From CAMCXT01 sp040403315 (GTDB lineage: Bacteria > Bacteroidota > Bacteroidia > M30B66), in the NCBI GenBank assembly GCA_040403315.1, contig JBBAKX010000003.1, forward strand, positions 248,001 to 312,000: a stretch of DNA of 64,000 bases, written 5' to 3'. Positions 24,905 to 33,483 of this stretch are shown here, piece by piece. How positions within the stretch are numbered: the first letter of the stretch is position 1; every line of letters begins with the position of its first letter. A model generated the notes under the pieces. It worked only from the letters and a program-made list of their open reading frames with translations. It had not been told where the DNA came from and ran no database searches. The translations under genes and the position numbers were made by a program.

Positions 24905-27900
24905 ATGAAGTCATACAAACTGATCAATAACACCCTAGGCTGGCTAACCTTCGCGATTGCCATGATTACCTACGGTTTAACCGTTGAACCTACAGCCAGT
25001 TTTTGGGACTGTGGAGAATTTATAGCAACCGCCTATAAACTTCAAATCGGGCATCCTCCAGGAGCACCATTGTTTATGATTATTGGTCGCGTCGCTACGC
25101 TTTTTGCGTTTGGAGATACATCCAAAGTGGCCTACATGATGAATTTGCTTTCCGCCTTGGCGAGTGCAGGTACAATTTTGTTTCTCTTTTGGACAATCAC
25201 GCATCTTACTAAGAAGTTCTTTGTTGGCAATAGTGGCGAGTTTACCACAGGCAACATGATCGCAATCTTTGGAAGCGGTTTTGTTGGAGCTTTGGCTTAT
25301 ACTTTTTCAGATACCTTCTGGTTTTCGGCTGTTGAAGGTGAAGTTTATGCATTGTCGTCATTTTTTACTGCTATCGTTTTCTGGGCGATGTTGAAATGGG
25401 AAGAAGTTGCCGATCAACCTTATGCAGATAGATACATTATTCTAATTGCCTATCTCATGGGATTGTCGATCGGTATCCACTTGTTGAACCTCCTCGCCAT
25501 CCCAGCACTTGCCTACATTTATTACTTCCGTAGATTCAAGCCAAGCCGTTTCGGCATTGTACTTACAGGCTTTATCGGTATGCTTTTGTTGGGTTTCATT
25601 CAATTTGCCTTCATCCCGAAAACTGTTGGAACTGCCGCACAATTCGAATTGATCTTAACCAATTCAATGGGAATGGGATTCGGAACAGGCGCCATCGTTT
25701 ATCTGCTTTCATTGGTTGTTTTGATTGTTCTTTCTTTCCGTTTCATCACACGGGAAAAGGAAATCCCAACTGTAATCGTTATGGGATTATTACTTTTCAT
25801 GGTGTCGGGTATTTTGATGGGAATTATCATGACCGGTATTTTGGCTTATCTCATTCTTGTTCGGAAGAATAGTTTCAGAATGGCGCATACTTTCACGGCA
25901 TGTATTACTGTTATGTTAATTGCCTATTCGAGCTATGGAATGATTTTGATCCGCTCTGCTGCCGATACTCCAATGGATGAAAACAATCCTGAAAATGTAT
26001 TTACACTGCAGAGTTATTTAAATCGTGAGCAATACGGCACGCGTCCATTGGTTTATGGTCAGTATTTTAATGCTCCGCTTCACCCAGACAAAGAAAAACG
26101 CTACAAGCCAGGCAATACTGTTTTTGCACCTGATTACAAAACGGGCAAATACATCGTTGTAGCTACACCAAAGGATACTGAAGAACCTGTTTATGATCCT
26201 AAGTTCTGTACTGTTTTTCCAAGAATGTGGAGTTCTCAATCATCCCACGTTCGTGGATATAAATCATGGTCTAACATTAAAGGAGATCCCAAAAAAGCCC
26301 CTTCTTTCGGTCAAAACATTACGTTCTTCCTGAAGTATCAATTAGGATTCATGTACTTCCGTTATTTCGCTTGGAATTTCATCGGAAGAACCAATGATGT
26401 TCAAGGACAAGGCAAACCGTCGTCCGAAGGTGGTTGGAAAAGCGGACTAAGTTTTATCGATAATGATAGACTAGGAACGCAAGACAATCTTCCGCCAACC
26501 ATGGCGAACAACAAAGCGAACAACAGCTTTTATTTCTTGCCTTTGATTTTAGGACTGTTAGGTCTCGTTTTTCAACTATCGAAGTTGAAAAAGGATTTCA
26601 TGGTCGTTACCTTGTTTTTCATCTTCACAGGTATTGCCATTATTATTTTCTTGAATCAATATACCAATGAACCTCGTGAACGAGATTATGGTTTCGCTGG
26701 TTCATTCTATGCGTTCGCGATTTGGATCGGAATGGGTGTTGCCGCAATTTATGATTTCTTAAAGAAATTCGCTCCAGGTCCAATGGTCGCTGGATTGGCA
26801 ACTGCAGTTTGTTTGGTCGCCGTTCCAGGTATCATGGCTAAGGGCGGATGGGATGATCATAATCGTTCTGATCGCTATACTGCTAGAGATTACGCGATTA
26901 ATTATTTACAGTCTTGTCAGAAAAATGCCATTCTTTTCACCAACGGCGATAACGATACTTTCCCACTTTGGTACGCCCAGGAGGTTGAGGGAGTGAGAAC
27001 TGATATTCGTGTAGTGAATTTGAGCTTATTGAATACCGATTGGTACATCGATCAAATCAAGCGTAAGGCTTACGACTCTGATGCAGTGCCGTTGTCGCTT
27101 ACTCAAGAAAAATACCGTCAAGGAAAACGTGAGCAAATTCTAATTGTTGACCAAGGTTTACCTGGACATCAGAATATTCGTCAAATGATGGATTTTGTTT
27201 CCAGCGATGATCAAAAGAATAAGTTCCCTTACAGCGATCGTTATTTCGATTATTTCCCTTCAAACAAATTTAGCATCCCAGTTGATTCGGCTAAGGTTGT
27301 GAACAATGGAACTGTTCCACGAGAACTTGCAGGCAGTGTTGTTCCAAGAATCGATTTCACTATCGATCGGAATTACATCCTTAAAGCGGAATTAATGATT
27401 CTAGATCTTCTCGCAACCAACAATTGGGAACGCCCAGTGTACTTCGCAATTACAGTTGGAGATGACAGTTACCTTGGTTTGCAAGACTATTTCCAATTGG
27501 AAGGTTTAGCATACAGAATCGTTCCTGTTAAGAGTCAGCCAATTGCGCGTGGAGATGATTACGGTAGAGTAAATTCCGATTTGATGTACGACAACATGAT
27601 GAATAAATTCCGTTGGGGCGGTGTCGACAAAAAGGAACTTTATATGGATGAAAATAACCTTCGTATGACCATGAACCTACGATCGAATTTTGGAAGATTG
27701 GCAAACAATCTTATCATGGAAGGTAAAAAAGACAAAGCAATTAAAGCACTTGATCGTTGCTTTGAAGTGTTACCTGAAAACAATGTTCCATATACATTCT
27801 TTGTAATTCAGTTGGCAGATGCATATTATAAAGCTGGTGAAAATGCAAAAGGCGATAAGGTTATGACCAAATATGCAGCCGATTTGGAAGCAGAATTGAA

Positions 27901-28102
27901 ATACTTCTTTGATCAAAAGCCTCATATTTACAAGGATTATGAATCGGAAGTTCAAAGAACTATGTCGATTTTTAAATACCTTCTCGATACTTTAAGACGT
28001 AACGAACGCACCGAAATGGTAGCCAAAGTGGAAACTTCTTTCCGTGCTTTAGAAAGTAGATTTTTAGGTGCATCGGGCGAAACGCTGTCACAAGGCAAAT
28101 AA
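24905..28102 (+). CDS. DUF2723 multi-pass membrane protein (GT117 family)
   Basis: 1065 aa. The N-terminal half is a multi-spanning GT-C-like membrane region starting with the DUF2723 signature SFWDCGEFIATAYKLQIGH (D35 and E38 as candidate catalytic acids) followed by PPGAPLFMIIGR. A large soluble region follows from about residue 640 (FTNGDNDTFPLWYAQEVEG). The C-terminus is helical, TPR-like (AIKALDRCFEVLPENNVPY). The family is predicted to transfer sugars from lipid carriers at the outer face of the inner membrane. It is followed by the deacetylase gene after 3 nt. The donor and acceptor are unknown. Confidence 0.9.
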   Translation: MKSYKLINNTLGWLTFAIAMITYGLTVEPTASFWDCGEFIATAYKLQIGHPPGAPLFMIIGRVATLFAFGDTSKVAYMMNLLSALASAGTILFLFWTITHLTKKFFVGNSGEFTTGNMIAIFGSGFVGALAYTFSDTFWFSAVEGEVYALSSFFTAIVFWAMLKWEEVADQPYADRYIILIAYLMGLSIGIHLLNLLAIPALAYIYYFRRFKPSRFGIVLTGFIGMLLLGFIQFAFIPKTVGTAAQFELILTNSMGMGFGTGAIVYLLSLVVLIVLSFRFITREKEIPTVIVMGLLLFMVSGILMGIIMTGILAYLILVRKNSFRMAHTFTACITVMLIAYSSYGMILIRSAADTPMDENNPENVFTLQSYLNREQYGTRPLVYGQYFNAPLHPDKEKRYKPGNTVFAPDYKTGKYIVVATPKDTEEPVYDPKFCTVFPRMWSSQSSHVRGYKSWSNIKGDPKKAPSFGQNITFFLKYQLGFMYFRYFAWNFIGRTNDVQGQGKPSSEGGWKSGLSFIDNDRLGTQDNLPPTMANNKANNSFYFLPLILGLLGLVFQLSKLKKDFMVVTLFFIFTGIAIIIFLNQYTNEPRERDYGFAGSFYAFAIWIGMGVAAIYDFLKKFAPGPMVAGLATAVCLVAVPGIMAKGGWDDHNRSDRYTARDYAINYLQSCQKNAILFTNGDNDTFPLWYAQEVEGVRTDIRVVNLSLLNTDWYIDQIKRKAYDSDAVPLSLTQEKYRQGKREQILIVDQGLPGHQNIRQMMDFVSSDDQKNKFPYSDRYFDYFPSNKFSIPVDSAKVVNNGTVPRELAGSVVPRIDFTIDRNYILKAELMILDLLATNNWERPVYFAITVGDDSYLGLQDYFQLEGLAYRIVPVKSQPIARGDDYGRVNSDLMYDNMMNKFRWGGVDKKELYMDENNLRMTMNLRSNFGRLANNLIMEGKKDKAIKALDRCFEVLPENNVPYTFFVIQLADAYYKAGENAKGDKVMTKYAADLEAELKYFFDQKPHIYKDYESEVQRTMSIFKYLLDTLRRNERTEMVAKVETSFRALESRFLGASGETLSQGK

Positions 28103-28105
28103 AAT

Positions 28106-28726
28106 ATGAATCTCATTCAACAGCCTCCGTTTATGCTCCGCTGGGCATATCCGGGGGCTGTTTGGCGTTTAAATCAAAAATCAAAAACCGTATATCTTAC
28201 TTTTGATGATGGTCCAATTCCAGATGTAACGCCATGGGTGCTTGATGTTTTAGAACAAGAAAATGTTAAAGCAACTTTTTTCTGCGTTGGTGAAAATGTA
28301 GAAAAACATATTCAGATTTATAACGACATTTTAGAAAAGGGGCACTGTGTTGGCAATCACTCATTTCATCATGTCAGAGGAAGAGAATTCACATTGAACG
28401 ATTACCTTAAAGATGTTGAAAAGGCTTCCAGTATTATTTCTTCAAATTTGTTTCGACCACCATATGGGAGTTTAACACTTAGACAGTTCAAGGCATTAAA
28501 GAAAAATTATAGAATTGTTTTTTGGGATGTCTTAACGGAAGATTACAACCAAAGTAAAAGTCCAGAAGATTGCCTCAATAATGTAAAGCAGTTAACTCGA
28601 AACGGATCGGTGATCGTTTTTCATGATTCAATCAAAGCTGCTGAACGGTTAAAGAAATTTCTTCCTGCTGCTATACAGCACCTTAAGCAACAAGGCTATG
28701 CTTTTGGCTTAATTGGAGAGAACTAG
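28106..28726 (+). CDS. polysaccharide deacetylase (NodB domain)
   Basis: 206 aa, only the NodB catalytic domain. Motif 1 is TFDDGP with D34 and D35. Motif 2 is NHSFHH, with H85 and H89 as the metal-binding pair. Motif 3 is FRPPYGS. FWDVLTEDYN and a late histidine in VFHDS complete the set. It likely removes acetyl groups from N-acetylated sugars of an envelope glycan or peptidoglycan. No clear signal peptide is present. It sits 3 nt after the DUF2723 gene, suggesting that both act on the same glycan. Confidence 0.9.
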   Translation: MNLIQQPPFMLRWAYPGAVWRLNQKSKTVYLTFDDGPIPDVTPWVLDVLEQENVKATFFCVGENVEKHIQIYNDILEKGHCVGNHSFHHVRGREFTLNDYLKDVEKASSIISSNLFRPPYGSLTLRQFKALKKNYRIVFWDVLTEDYNQSKSPEDCLNNVKQLTRNGSVIVFHDSIKAAERLKKFLPAAIQHLKQQGYAFGLIGEN

Positions 28727-28760
28727 TTAAGTTTTGAATTGAAATTCCTTTTATTTGCAC

Positions 28761-29924
28761 ATGCTTGAAACGCCAATCATGTCGACGAATTTTGACGAAA
28801 TCCGCCCATACCATGACAATGAAGTTCCTGGTGCAATAGAAAGATTGCTTACGGAACCATCATTTCAAACTGCAATGCGATATGTTTTTCCTGAAAAAAG
28901 TCCGGAAGAATTTAATGCTAAATTAAGGCTCATTCGTTCAGTTGATGAATTTCAATCTGAAATTATCGCACATGCAGTTCGCAATATTCAATTAAGTACC
29001 ACCCTTGGTGTTCGGCATGAAGGCTTAGAACAATTAAGTAAAATCGAGCCGTATTTGCTTATTTCAAATCACCGCGATATCGTACTTGATTCTGCATTTT
29101 TAAATTATTTGCTGCTCACAGAAGGATTTTCAACCACAAGAGTTGCCATTGGAAATAACCTTTTGCAAGAAGGTTGGATCACAGATTTGGCGAAGTTGAA
29201 TAAGAATTTTATTGTGAATCGCGATATGTCTCCAAGACAGGCGTATGATTTTTCATTGCGGTTGTCGAATTATATAAGACATTCAATTGAAATAGATCAT
29301 ACTTCAATTTGGATTGCCCAAAAGGAAGGCAGAACCAAAAATGGCTTGGATAAAACCCATTCAGGATTATTGAAGATGTTTGGAATGTCGGGTAATGGAT
29401 CACCTGCCGAAGATTACGCTCACCTTAATATTGTACCGGTCAGTATTTCTTATGAATTAGAACCCTGCGCAGGGATGAAGGCATTTGAGATGTATTCCAG
29501 AAGTGAATTAGGAACTTATGAAAAAGCCCCTGGAGAAGACTTGATCAGTATGAAAAATGGAATTGTACAGAAAAAGGGACGCATTGTATATTCTTTTGGA
29601 CGACCATTTATTTCGAATGATTTTGAATTAATATTTAAAGAAAATAATCGAAATGATGCATTAAAAAAAATGTCCTCAACCATCGATAATGAAATTTATA
29701 AAAACTACCATCTATTTCCTTTTAATTATTTGGCTTTCGATTTATTAAATAATTCAACCAAGTTTAATACAGAATATTCTGATGAAGATAAAAGATTATT
29801 CGATTTGCATTTGGAAGAACAGATATTGTCTTATGAAGCTTCTCGTGAAGATTTGATTTTATATTTTTTGCAGATATATTCAAATCCACTTAAAATGAAA
29901 TTGGAATTTCCAAATGCTGATTAA
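28761..29924 (+). CDS. PlsC-like glycerol-phosphate acyltransferase family protein
   Basis: About 387 aa from the ATG at 28761; a second ATG at 28779 (MSTNFDEIRPYHD) is equally possible. The acyltransferase block 1 is a variant, LLISNHRDIVLDSAFL, with NHRD in place of NHxxxxD spacing variants, and block 3 is IWIAQKEGRTKNGLD. Such proteins transfer acyl chains to glycerol phosphate or related acceptors at the inner membrane. The length exceeds that of simple PlsC (about 240 aa). It lies 34 nt after the deacetylase gene, same strand. Acceptor unknown. Confidence 0.8.
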   Translation: MLETPIMSTNFDEIRPYHDNEVPGAIERLLTEPSFQTAMRYVFPEKSPEEFNAKLRLIRSVDEFQSEIIAHAVRNIQLSTTLGVRHEGLEQLSKIEPYLLISNHRDIVLDSAFLNYLLLTEGFSTTRVAIGNNLLQEGWITDLAKLNKNFIVNRDMSPRQAYDFSLRLSNYIRHSIEIDHTSIWIAQKEGRTKNGLDKTHSGLLKMFGMSGNGSPAEDYAHLNIVPVSISYELEPCAGMKAFEMYSRSELGTYEKAPGEDLISMKNGIVQKKGRIVYSFGRPFISNDFELIFKENNRNDALKKMSSTIDNEIYKNYHLFPFNYLAFDLLNNSTKFNTEYSDEDKRLFDLHLEEQILSYEASREDLILYFLQIYSNPLKMKLEFPNAD

Positions 29925-29977
29925 TTAATTTTGTTTTTTTAATTTCGTGATTAAGAATATTAAGAATTTAATAGAAC

Positions 29978-30000
29978 TAACTCAAATTCAATTTGAGTTA
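29978..30000. terminator. perfect inverted repeat between convergent genes
   Basis: TAACTCAAAT at 29978-29987 and ATTTGAGTTA at 29991-30000 form perfect 10-bp arms around a 3-nt loop. It overlaps the stop codon of the minus-strand 85-aa gene and lies 54 nt past the acyltransferase stop. No strong T-tract follows on either strand, so a bidirectional terminator role is only likely. Confidence 0.45.
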
Positions 30001-30255
30001 AAAATCAATTTCAATTAAAGAGCTCTCCCATTCGTATTTTAATTTATCAAATTCAATTTTATCTAATTTTATATAAATATTATTGGTGTTCAAAATCATT
30101 TCACGAATTCTTAATTTTTCGGGGTATTGATTTGCAATATATTGGTTGATTGAATAGAACTTTCCTGTTCTTTTGATTTCGATAAAATCGTTATCGCTAA
30201 TAATTTGATAAATTACTTGGTTATCGTTTAAGCCTCTAAAAACCGGGAAATCCAT
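29998..30255 (-). CDS. hypothetical 85-aa protein
   Basis: 85 aa from the ATG at 30255; a TTG 21 nt upstream gives a longer, less likely form. It begins MDFPVFRGLNDNQVIYQII and is hydrophilic, with no signal peptide, membrane segment or cysteine. The arrangement resembles small Bacteroidota proteins seen beside unrelated genes; I cannot assign a family. It is divergent from the crtI-like gene across 68 nt. Confidence 0.6.
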   Translation of the reverse strand: MDFPVFRGLNDNQVIYQIISDNDFIEIKRTGKFYSINQYIANQYPEKLRIREMILNTNNIYIKLDKIEFDKLKYEWESSLIEIDF

Positions 30256-30323
30256 AATTGATTTTTTCTTAAACAAATATTCAGAAGTTTTGTTAATTCA
30301 TCACCAATAAAAAAATCAAATTT

Positions 30324-31814
30324 ATGGCTAAATCTGCCATCGTAATTGGCTCTGGGTTTTCAGGCCTTTCAGTATCTGCTTCCCTTGCTCAACAAGGCTA
30401 TCAAGTAACTGTTCTTGAAAAACATTCGCTGCCAGGTGGTCGCGCTCGTCAGTTCAGTGATAGTGGTTATACATTCGATATGGGGCCTAGCTGGTACTGG
30501 ATGCCCGATGTATTTGAAAAATATTTTGCTTCCTTCGGTAAAAAGATAAGCGACTACTATGAACTGCACAAATTAGATCCGTCTTATTATGTTTATTGGG
30601 GAAAGGATGATTTTACTGCTATTCCATCTGGCGAAAAGGAAGTTATTGCATTGTTTGAAAAGCTTGATCCAGGAAGTGGTGTTCGATTAAAAAAATTCCT
30701 TAAAGAAGCAGAATATAAATACGAAGTCGGAATAAATAAACTCGTTTATAAGCCCGGCAGAAGTCTAAGAGAATTTGCCGATATGGAACTTATCGCTGGC
30801 GTTTTCAAATTGGATGTATTTAAAAGCATTTCTAAACACGTAAGGAAGGTAACCAATAACCATCGATTAATTCAATTGATGGAATTTCCAGTTCTTTTTC
30901 TAGGTGCACTCCCCGGAAATACACCTGCATTATATAGTTTGATGAATTATGCTGATATGTCGTTAGGGACATGGTTTCCACAAGGCGGCATGTTTGAAAT
31001 TGTTAAAGCCATGTATTCTGTAGCAATAGAGCAAGGTGTTAAATTTGTTTTTAATGCCGATGTGCAGGAATTTAACTTTTCAAGTAATGTTATAAAGTCC
31101 GTTAGGGTAGGGAAGGAGGAGTATTTTGCAGATGTGATAGTTTCTTCTGCTGATTATCAATTCACAGAAACAAAATTACTCCCTAAACAATTTCGCTCAT
31201 ATTCCGATAAATACTGGGACAGTAGAGTTATGGCTCCGTCATCATTAATTTATTATGTGGGCTTAAATAAAAAGTTAGAAAAGTTGGCGCATCACAATTT
31301 GTTTTTCGACCATTCACTCGATCAACATGCAGTGGAAATTTATTCAAATCCTCAGTGGCCTTCTGCTCCTTTGTTTTATGTTTCAATAACTACCAAAACC
31401 GATCCATCTGGAGCGCCTCAAGGTCATGAGAATATGTTTATTCTAATTCCAGTTGCAGCAGATATGGAAGATACAGATGAAATAAAGGAAAAGTATTTCA
31501 ATGTGGTATTAGATCGTTTGGAAAATCTTACAGGGCAAAAAATTAAAGATCATATAGATTACTACAAATCATTTGCCTATAGAGATTTTGTTTCTGAATA
31601 TAATTCATTTAAAGGCAATGCCTATGGCTTGGCTAATACTTTACGACAAACGGCTATTTTAAAGCCATCTTGTAAAAGTAGCAAAGTAAGTAACTTGTAT
31701 TTCACAGGGCAATTAACAGTGCCTGGTCCTGGTGTTCCGCCTGCGCTTATATCTGGTAAAGTAGTGGCTAAAGAAATATCTAAAGATTTTCCTATTTCCT
31801 CTGCAAAATTATAA
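30324..31814 (+). CDS. CrtI-type phytoene desaturase-family oxidoreductase
   Basis: 496 aa. The FAD-binding motif VIGSGFSGLSVSASLA is at 8-23, followed by LEKHSLPGGRARQF. The C-terminal CrtI signature is YFTGQLTVPGPGVPPALISG. Phytoene desaturases introduce double bonds into carotenoid precursors using FAD. No crtB, crtZ or other carotenoid gene is adjacent, so the substrate is unproven; the related 3,4-desaturases or ketolase-like members are alternatives. An imperfect hairpin follows the stop. Confidence 0.85.
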   Translation: MAKSAIVIGSGFSGLSVSASLAQQGYQVTVLEKHSLPGGRARQFSDSGYTFDMGPSWYWMPDVFEKYFASFGKKISDYYELHKLDPSYYVYWGKDDFTAIPSGEKEVIALFEKLDPGSGVRLKKFLKEAEYKYEVGINKLVYKPGRSLREFADMELIAGVFKLDVFKSISKHVRKVTNNHRLIQLMEFPVLFLGALPGNTPALYSLMNYADMSLGTWFPQGGMFEIVKAMYSVAIEQGVKFVFNADVQEFNFSSNVIKSVRVGKEEYFADVIVSSADYQFTETKLLPKQFRSYSDKYWDSRVMAPSSLIYYVGLNKKLEKLAHHNLFFDHSLDQHAVEIYSNPQWPSAPLFYVSITTKTDPSGAPQGHENMFILIPVAADMEDTDEIKEKYFNVVLDRLENLTGQKIKDHIDYYKSFAYRDFVSEYNSFKGNAYGLANTLRQTAILKPSCKSSKVSNLYFTGQLTVPGPGVPPALISGKVVAKEISKDFPISSAKL

Positions 31815-31825
31815 TTAGTCATTTT

Positions 31826-31855
31826 CTGAATTATAATTAATTGAAATTAATTCAG
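31826..31855 (+). terminator. possible terminator after the desaturase gene
   Basis: CTGAATTA at 31826-31833 and TAATTCAG at 31848-31855 form 8-bp arms around 14 nt, 11 nt past the stop. An A-run rather than a T-tract follows, so termination is uncertain. Confidence 0.3.
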
Positions 31856-32009
31856 ATTTATGATTTAAAAAAAAAATACTTTATTTAATCTTCTTTGTTG
31901 GTCATTTAAATCTTTATAAATCTATACATTAACTAAAGTTTGTTATATTAAAATAGATTTTTTGGGCATTTAAAAATCCTTTCTTATATTGCTCTCCATA
32001 ATTTGCATT

Positions 32010-33302
32010 ATGAGAAAATCAAAACTCTTTATTTTAACATGTGCGCTTAGTTTTAATACCGACGCTCAAAAAATTCAGCGCTGCGGACACGATCTATACA
32101 CTCAACAGCGCACGAATGCTGATTCAACCTATTTAAATGCGCGTTCAGAAATTGATCAACTGATTTCAAATAATGTTAAGCATTTTTCTAGACAATCTGA
32201 AGAAACATATCGAATTCAAGTTGTCTTCCATGTCATTTACAATTCACCAGAGCAAAATCTTCCAGATTCTAAAATACAAGAGCAACTTGATATTTTAAAT
32301 AGAGACTACAGCAGGTTAAACGATGATTCCGTTAATACACGAACAGAATTTCTACCTGTTGCTTCCTCTACGGGTATTGAGTTTTACTTGGCTCCTTGGG
32401 ATCCTCAAGGAAATTCAACTACTGGTATCACACATACACAAACTGATCGGGCCACATTTTTTAATTTTCAGTTCGATCTAAATATCATGAAATCAGCATC
32501 AACAGGTGGAGCTGATGCTTGGGACGTGAATCATTACCTGAACATTTGGGTATGCAATCTTTCCGTTCCAATTTTAAATACTCCATTTATCTTAGGTTTT
32601 GCAACACCTCCCGATGGCGCACCAAATTGGCCAACTGGCTCTGCAGCTGAACAACCTCAATATGATGGTGTTGTTTTGCATTATGAAGTAGTAGGCGAAA
32701 ATCCAAATGCTACTGGAACTTTCGCAACCATTAATAAAGGACGAACCGCCACGCATGAAGTAGGTCATTATCTTGGACTTCGACATATTTGGGGTGATGG
32801 GCAAGGTCTAGATGGTTGTTCTGTAGATGATGGAATTGAAGACACTCCGAATTGCGCAGATGCTCAGCAACAAACTTGTGATTATACAGCAAACACTTGT
32901 GTTGATTCGCCTGTAAACTTTCCCGACCAAATTGAAAATTACATGGACTATTCAGATGAAAACTGTATGAATATGTTTACCAGGCAACAAGCAGATGCAA
33001 TGCGTTTTGTAGTAGAAAATTTCAGACAAGATTTATTGCTTTCTACTCCTACGTTGAACAGTGCTAATCAGCAGATGAATATTTTTCCGAATCCATCCGC
33101 ACAGTATATACATCTGCAAATCCCGACAGAGAATTTTGTGAAAGCTGTAAAAATTCAAATCCTAGACCTTCATGGTCGTGTTGTAAAAGTATTGAATGCT
33201 GGTAATCAGGATATTGATATCACAGATCTATACGCTGGAATTTACATGTTGAAAGTTCAATACCAAAACAGCTTTTCCTTTGGTAGATTTGTAAAGCTGT
33301 AA
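32010..33302 (+). CDS. M43-family zinc metalloprotease with T9SS type A sorting domain
   Basis: 430 aa from the ATG at 32010; the upstream frame from 31989 would add seven residues before the signal peptide. The catalytic motif is HEVGHYLGLRH with H249, H253 and H259, and the met-turn region is ENYMDYSDENCMNMFT. This is the pappalysin (M43) type. The last 80 residues are a type A sorting tail (IFPNPSAQYIHLQI, VKIQILDLHGRVV, GIYMLKVQ). It is probably exported via Sec and T9SS. It lies 181 nt upstream of the giant adhesin gene. The substrate is unknown. Confidence 0.9.
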   Translation: MRKSKLFILTCALSFNTDAQKIQRCGHDLYTQQRTNADSTYLNARSEIDQLISNNVKHFSRQSEETYRIQVVFHVIYNSPEQNLPDSKIQEQLDILNRDYSRLNDDSVNTRTEFLPVASSTGIEFYLAPWDPQGNSTTGITHTQTDRATFFNFQFDLNIMKSASTGGADAWDVNHYLNIWVCNLSVPILNTPFILGFATPPDGAPNWPTGSAAEQPQYDGVVLHYEVVGENPNATGTFATINKGRTATHEVGHYLGLRHIWGDGQGLDGCSVDDGIEDTPNCADAQQQTCDYTANTCVDSPVNFPDQIENYMDYSDENCMNMFTRQQADAMRFVVENFRQDLLLSTPTLNSANQQMNIFPNPSAQYIHLQIPTENFVKAVKIQILDLHGRVVKVLNAGNQDIDITDLYAGIYMLKVQYQNSFSFGRFVKL

Positions 33303-33452
33303 TTCATAGCTGTTTTTGTGGTGTTCATTTGCACTTTCATTGTTCACAAGTTTAAGAATCATCCATAATCCATTGAATAAAAAGATGTTGTAACTGTTAA
33401 CTTTTGCTTAAAATTGTGTGGTTAATACATTTTTTTATCTCACCAATCTGTT

Positions 33453-33460
33453 TATTTTTG
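33453..33460 (+). promoter_or_regulatory. -7 promoter element of the giant adhesin gene
   Basis: TATTTTTG fits TAnnTTTG and ends 23 nt before the ATG at 33484. It lies inside the 22-codon extension that would be read from a GTG at 33418, so it supports the ATG as the true start. No -33 TTTG at good spacing was seen. Confidence 0.5.
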
Positions 33461-33483
33461 CCCATCGCCTAAAACCACTTTGT

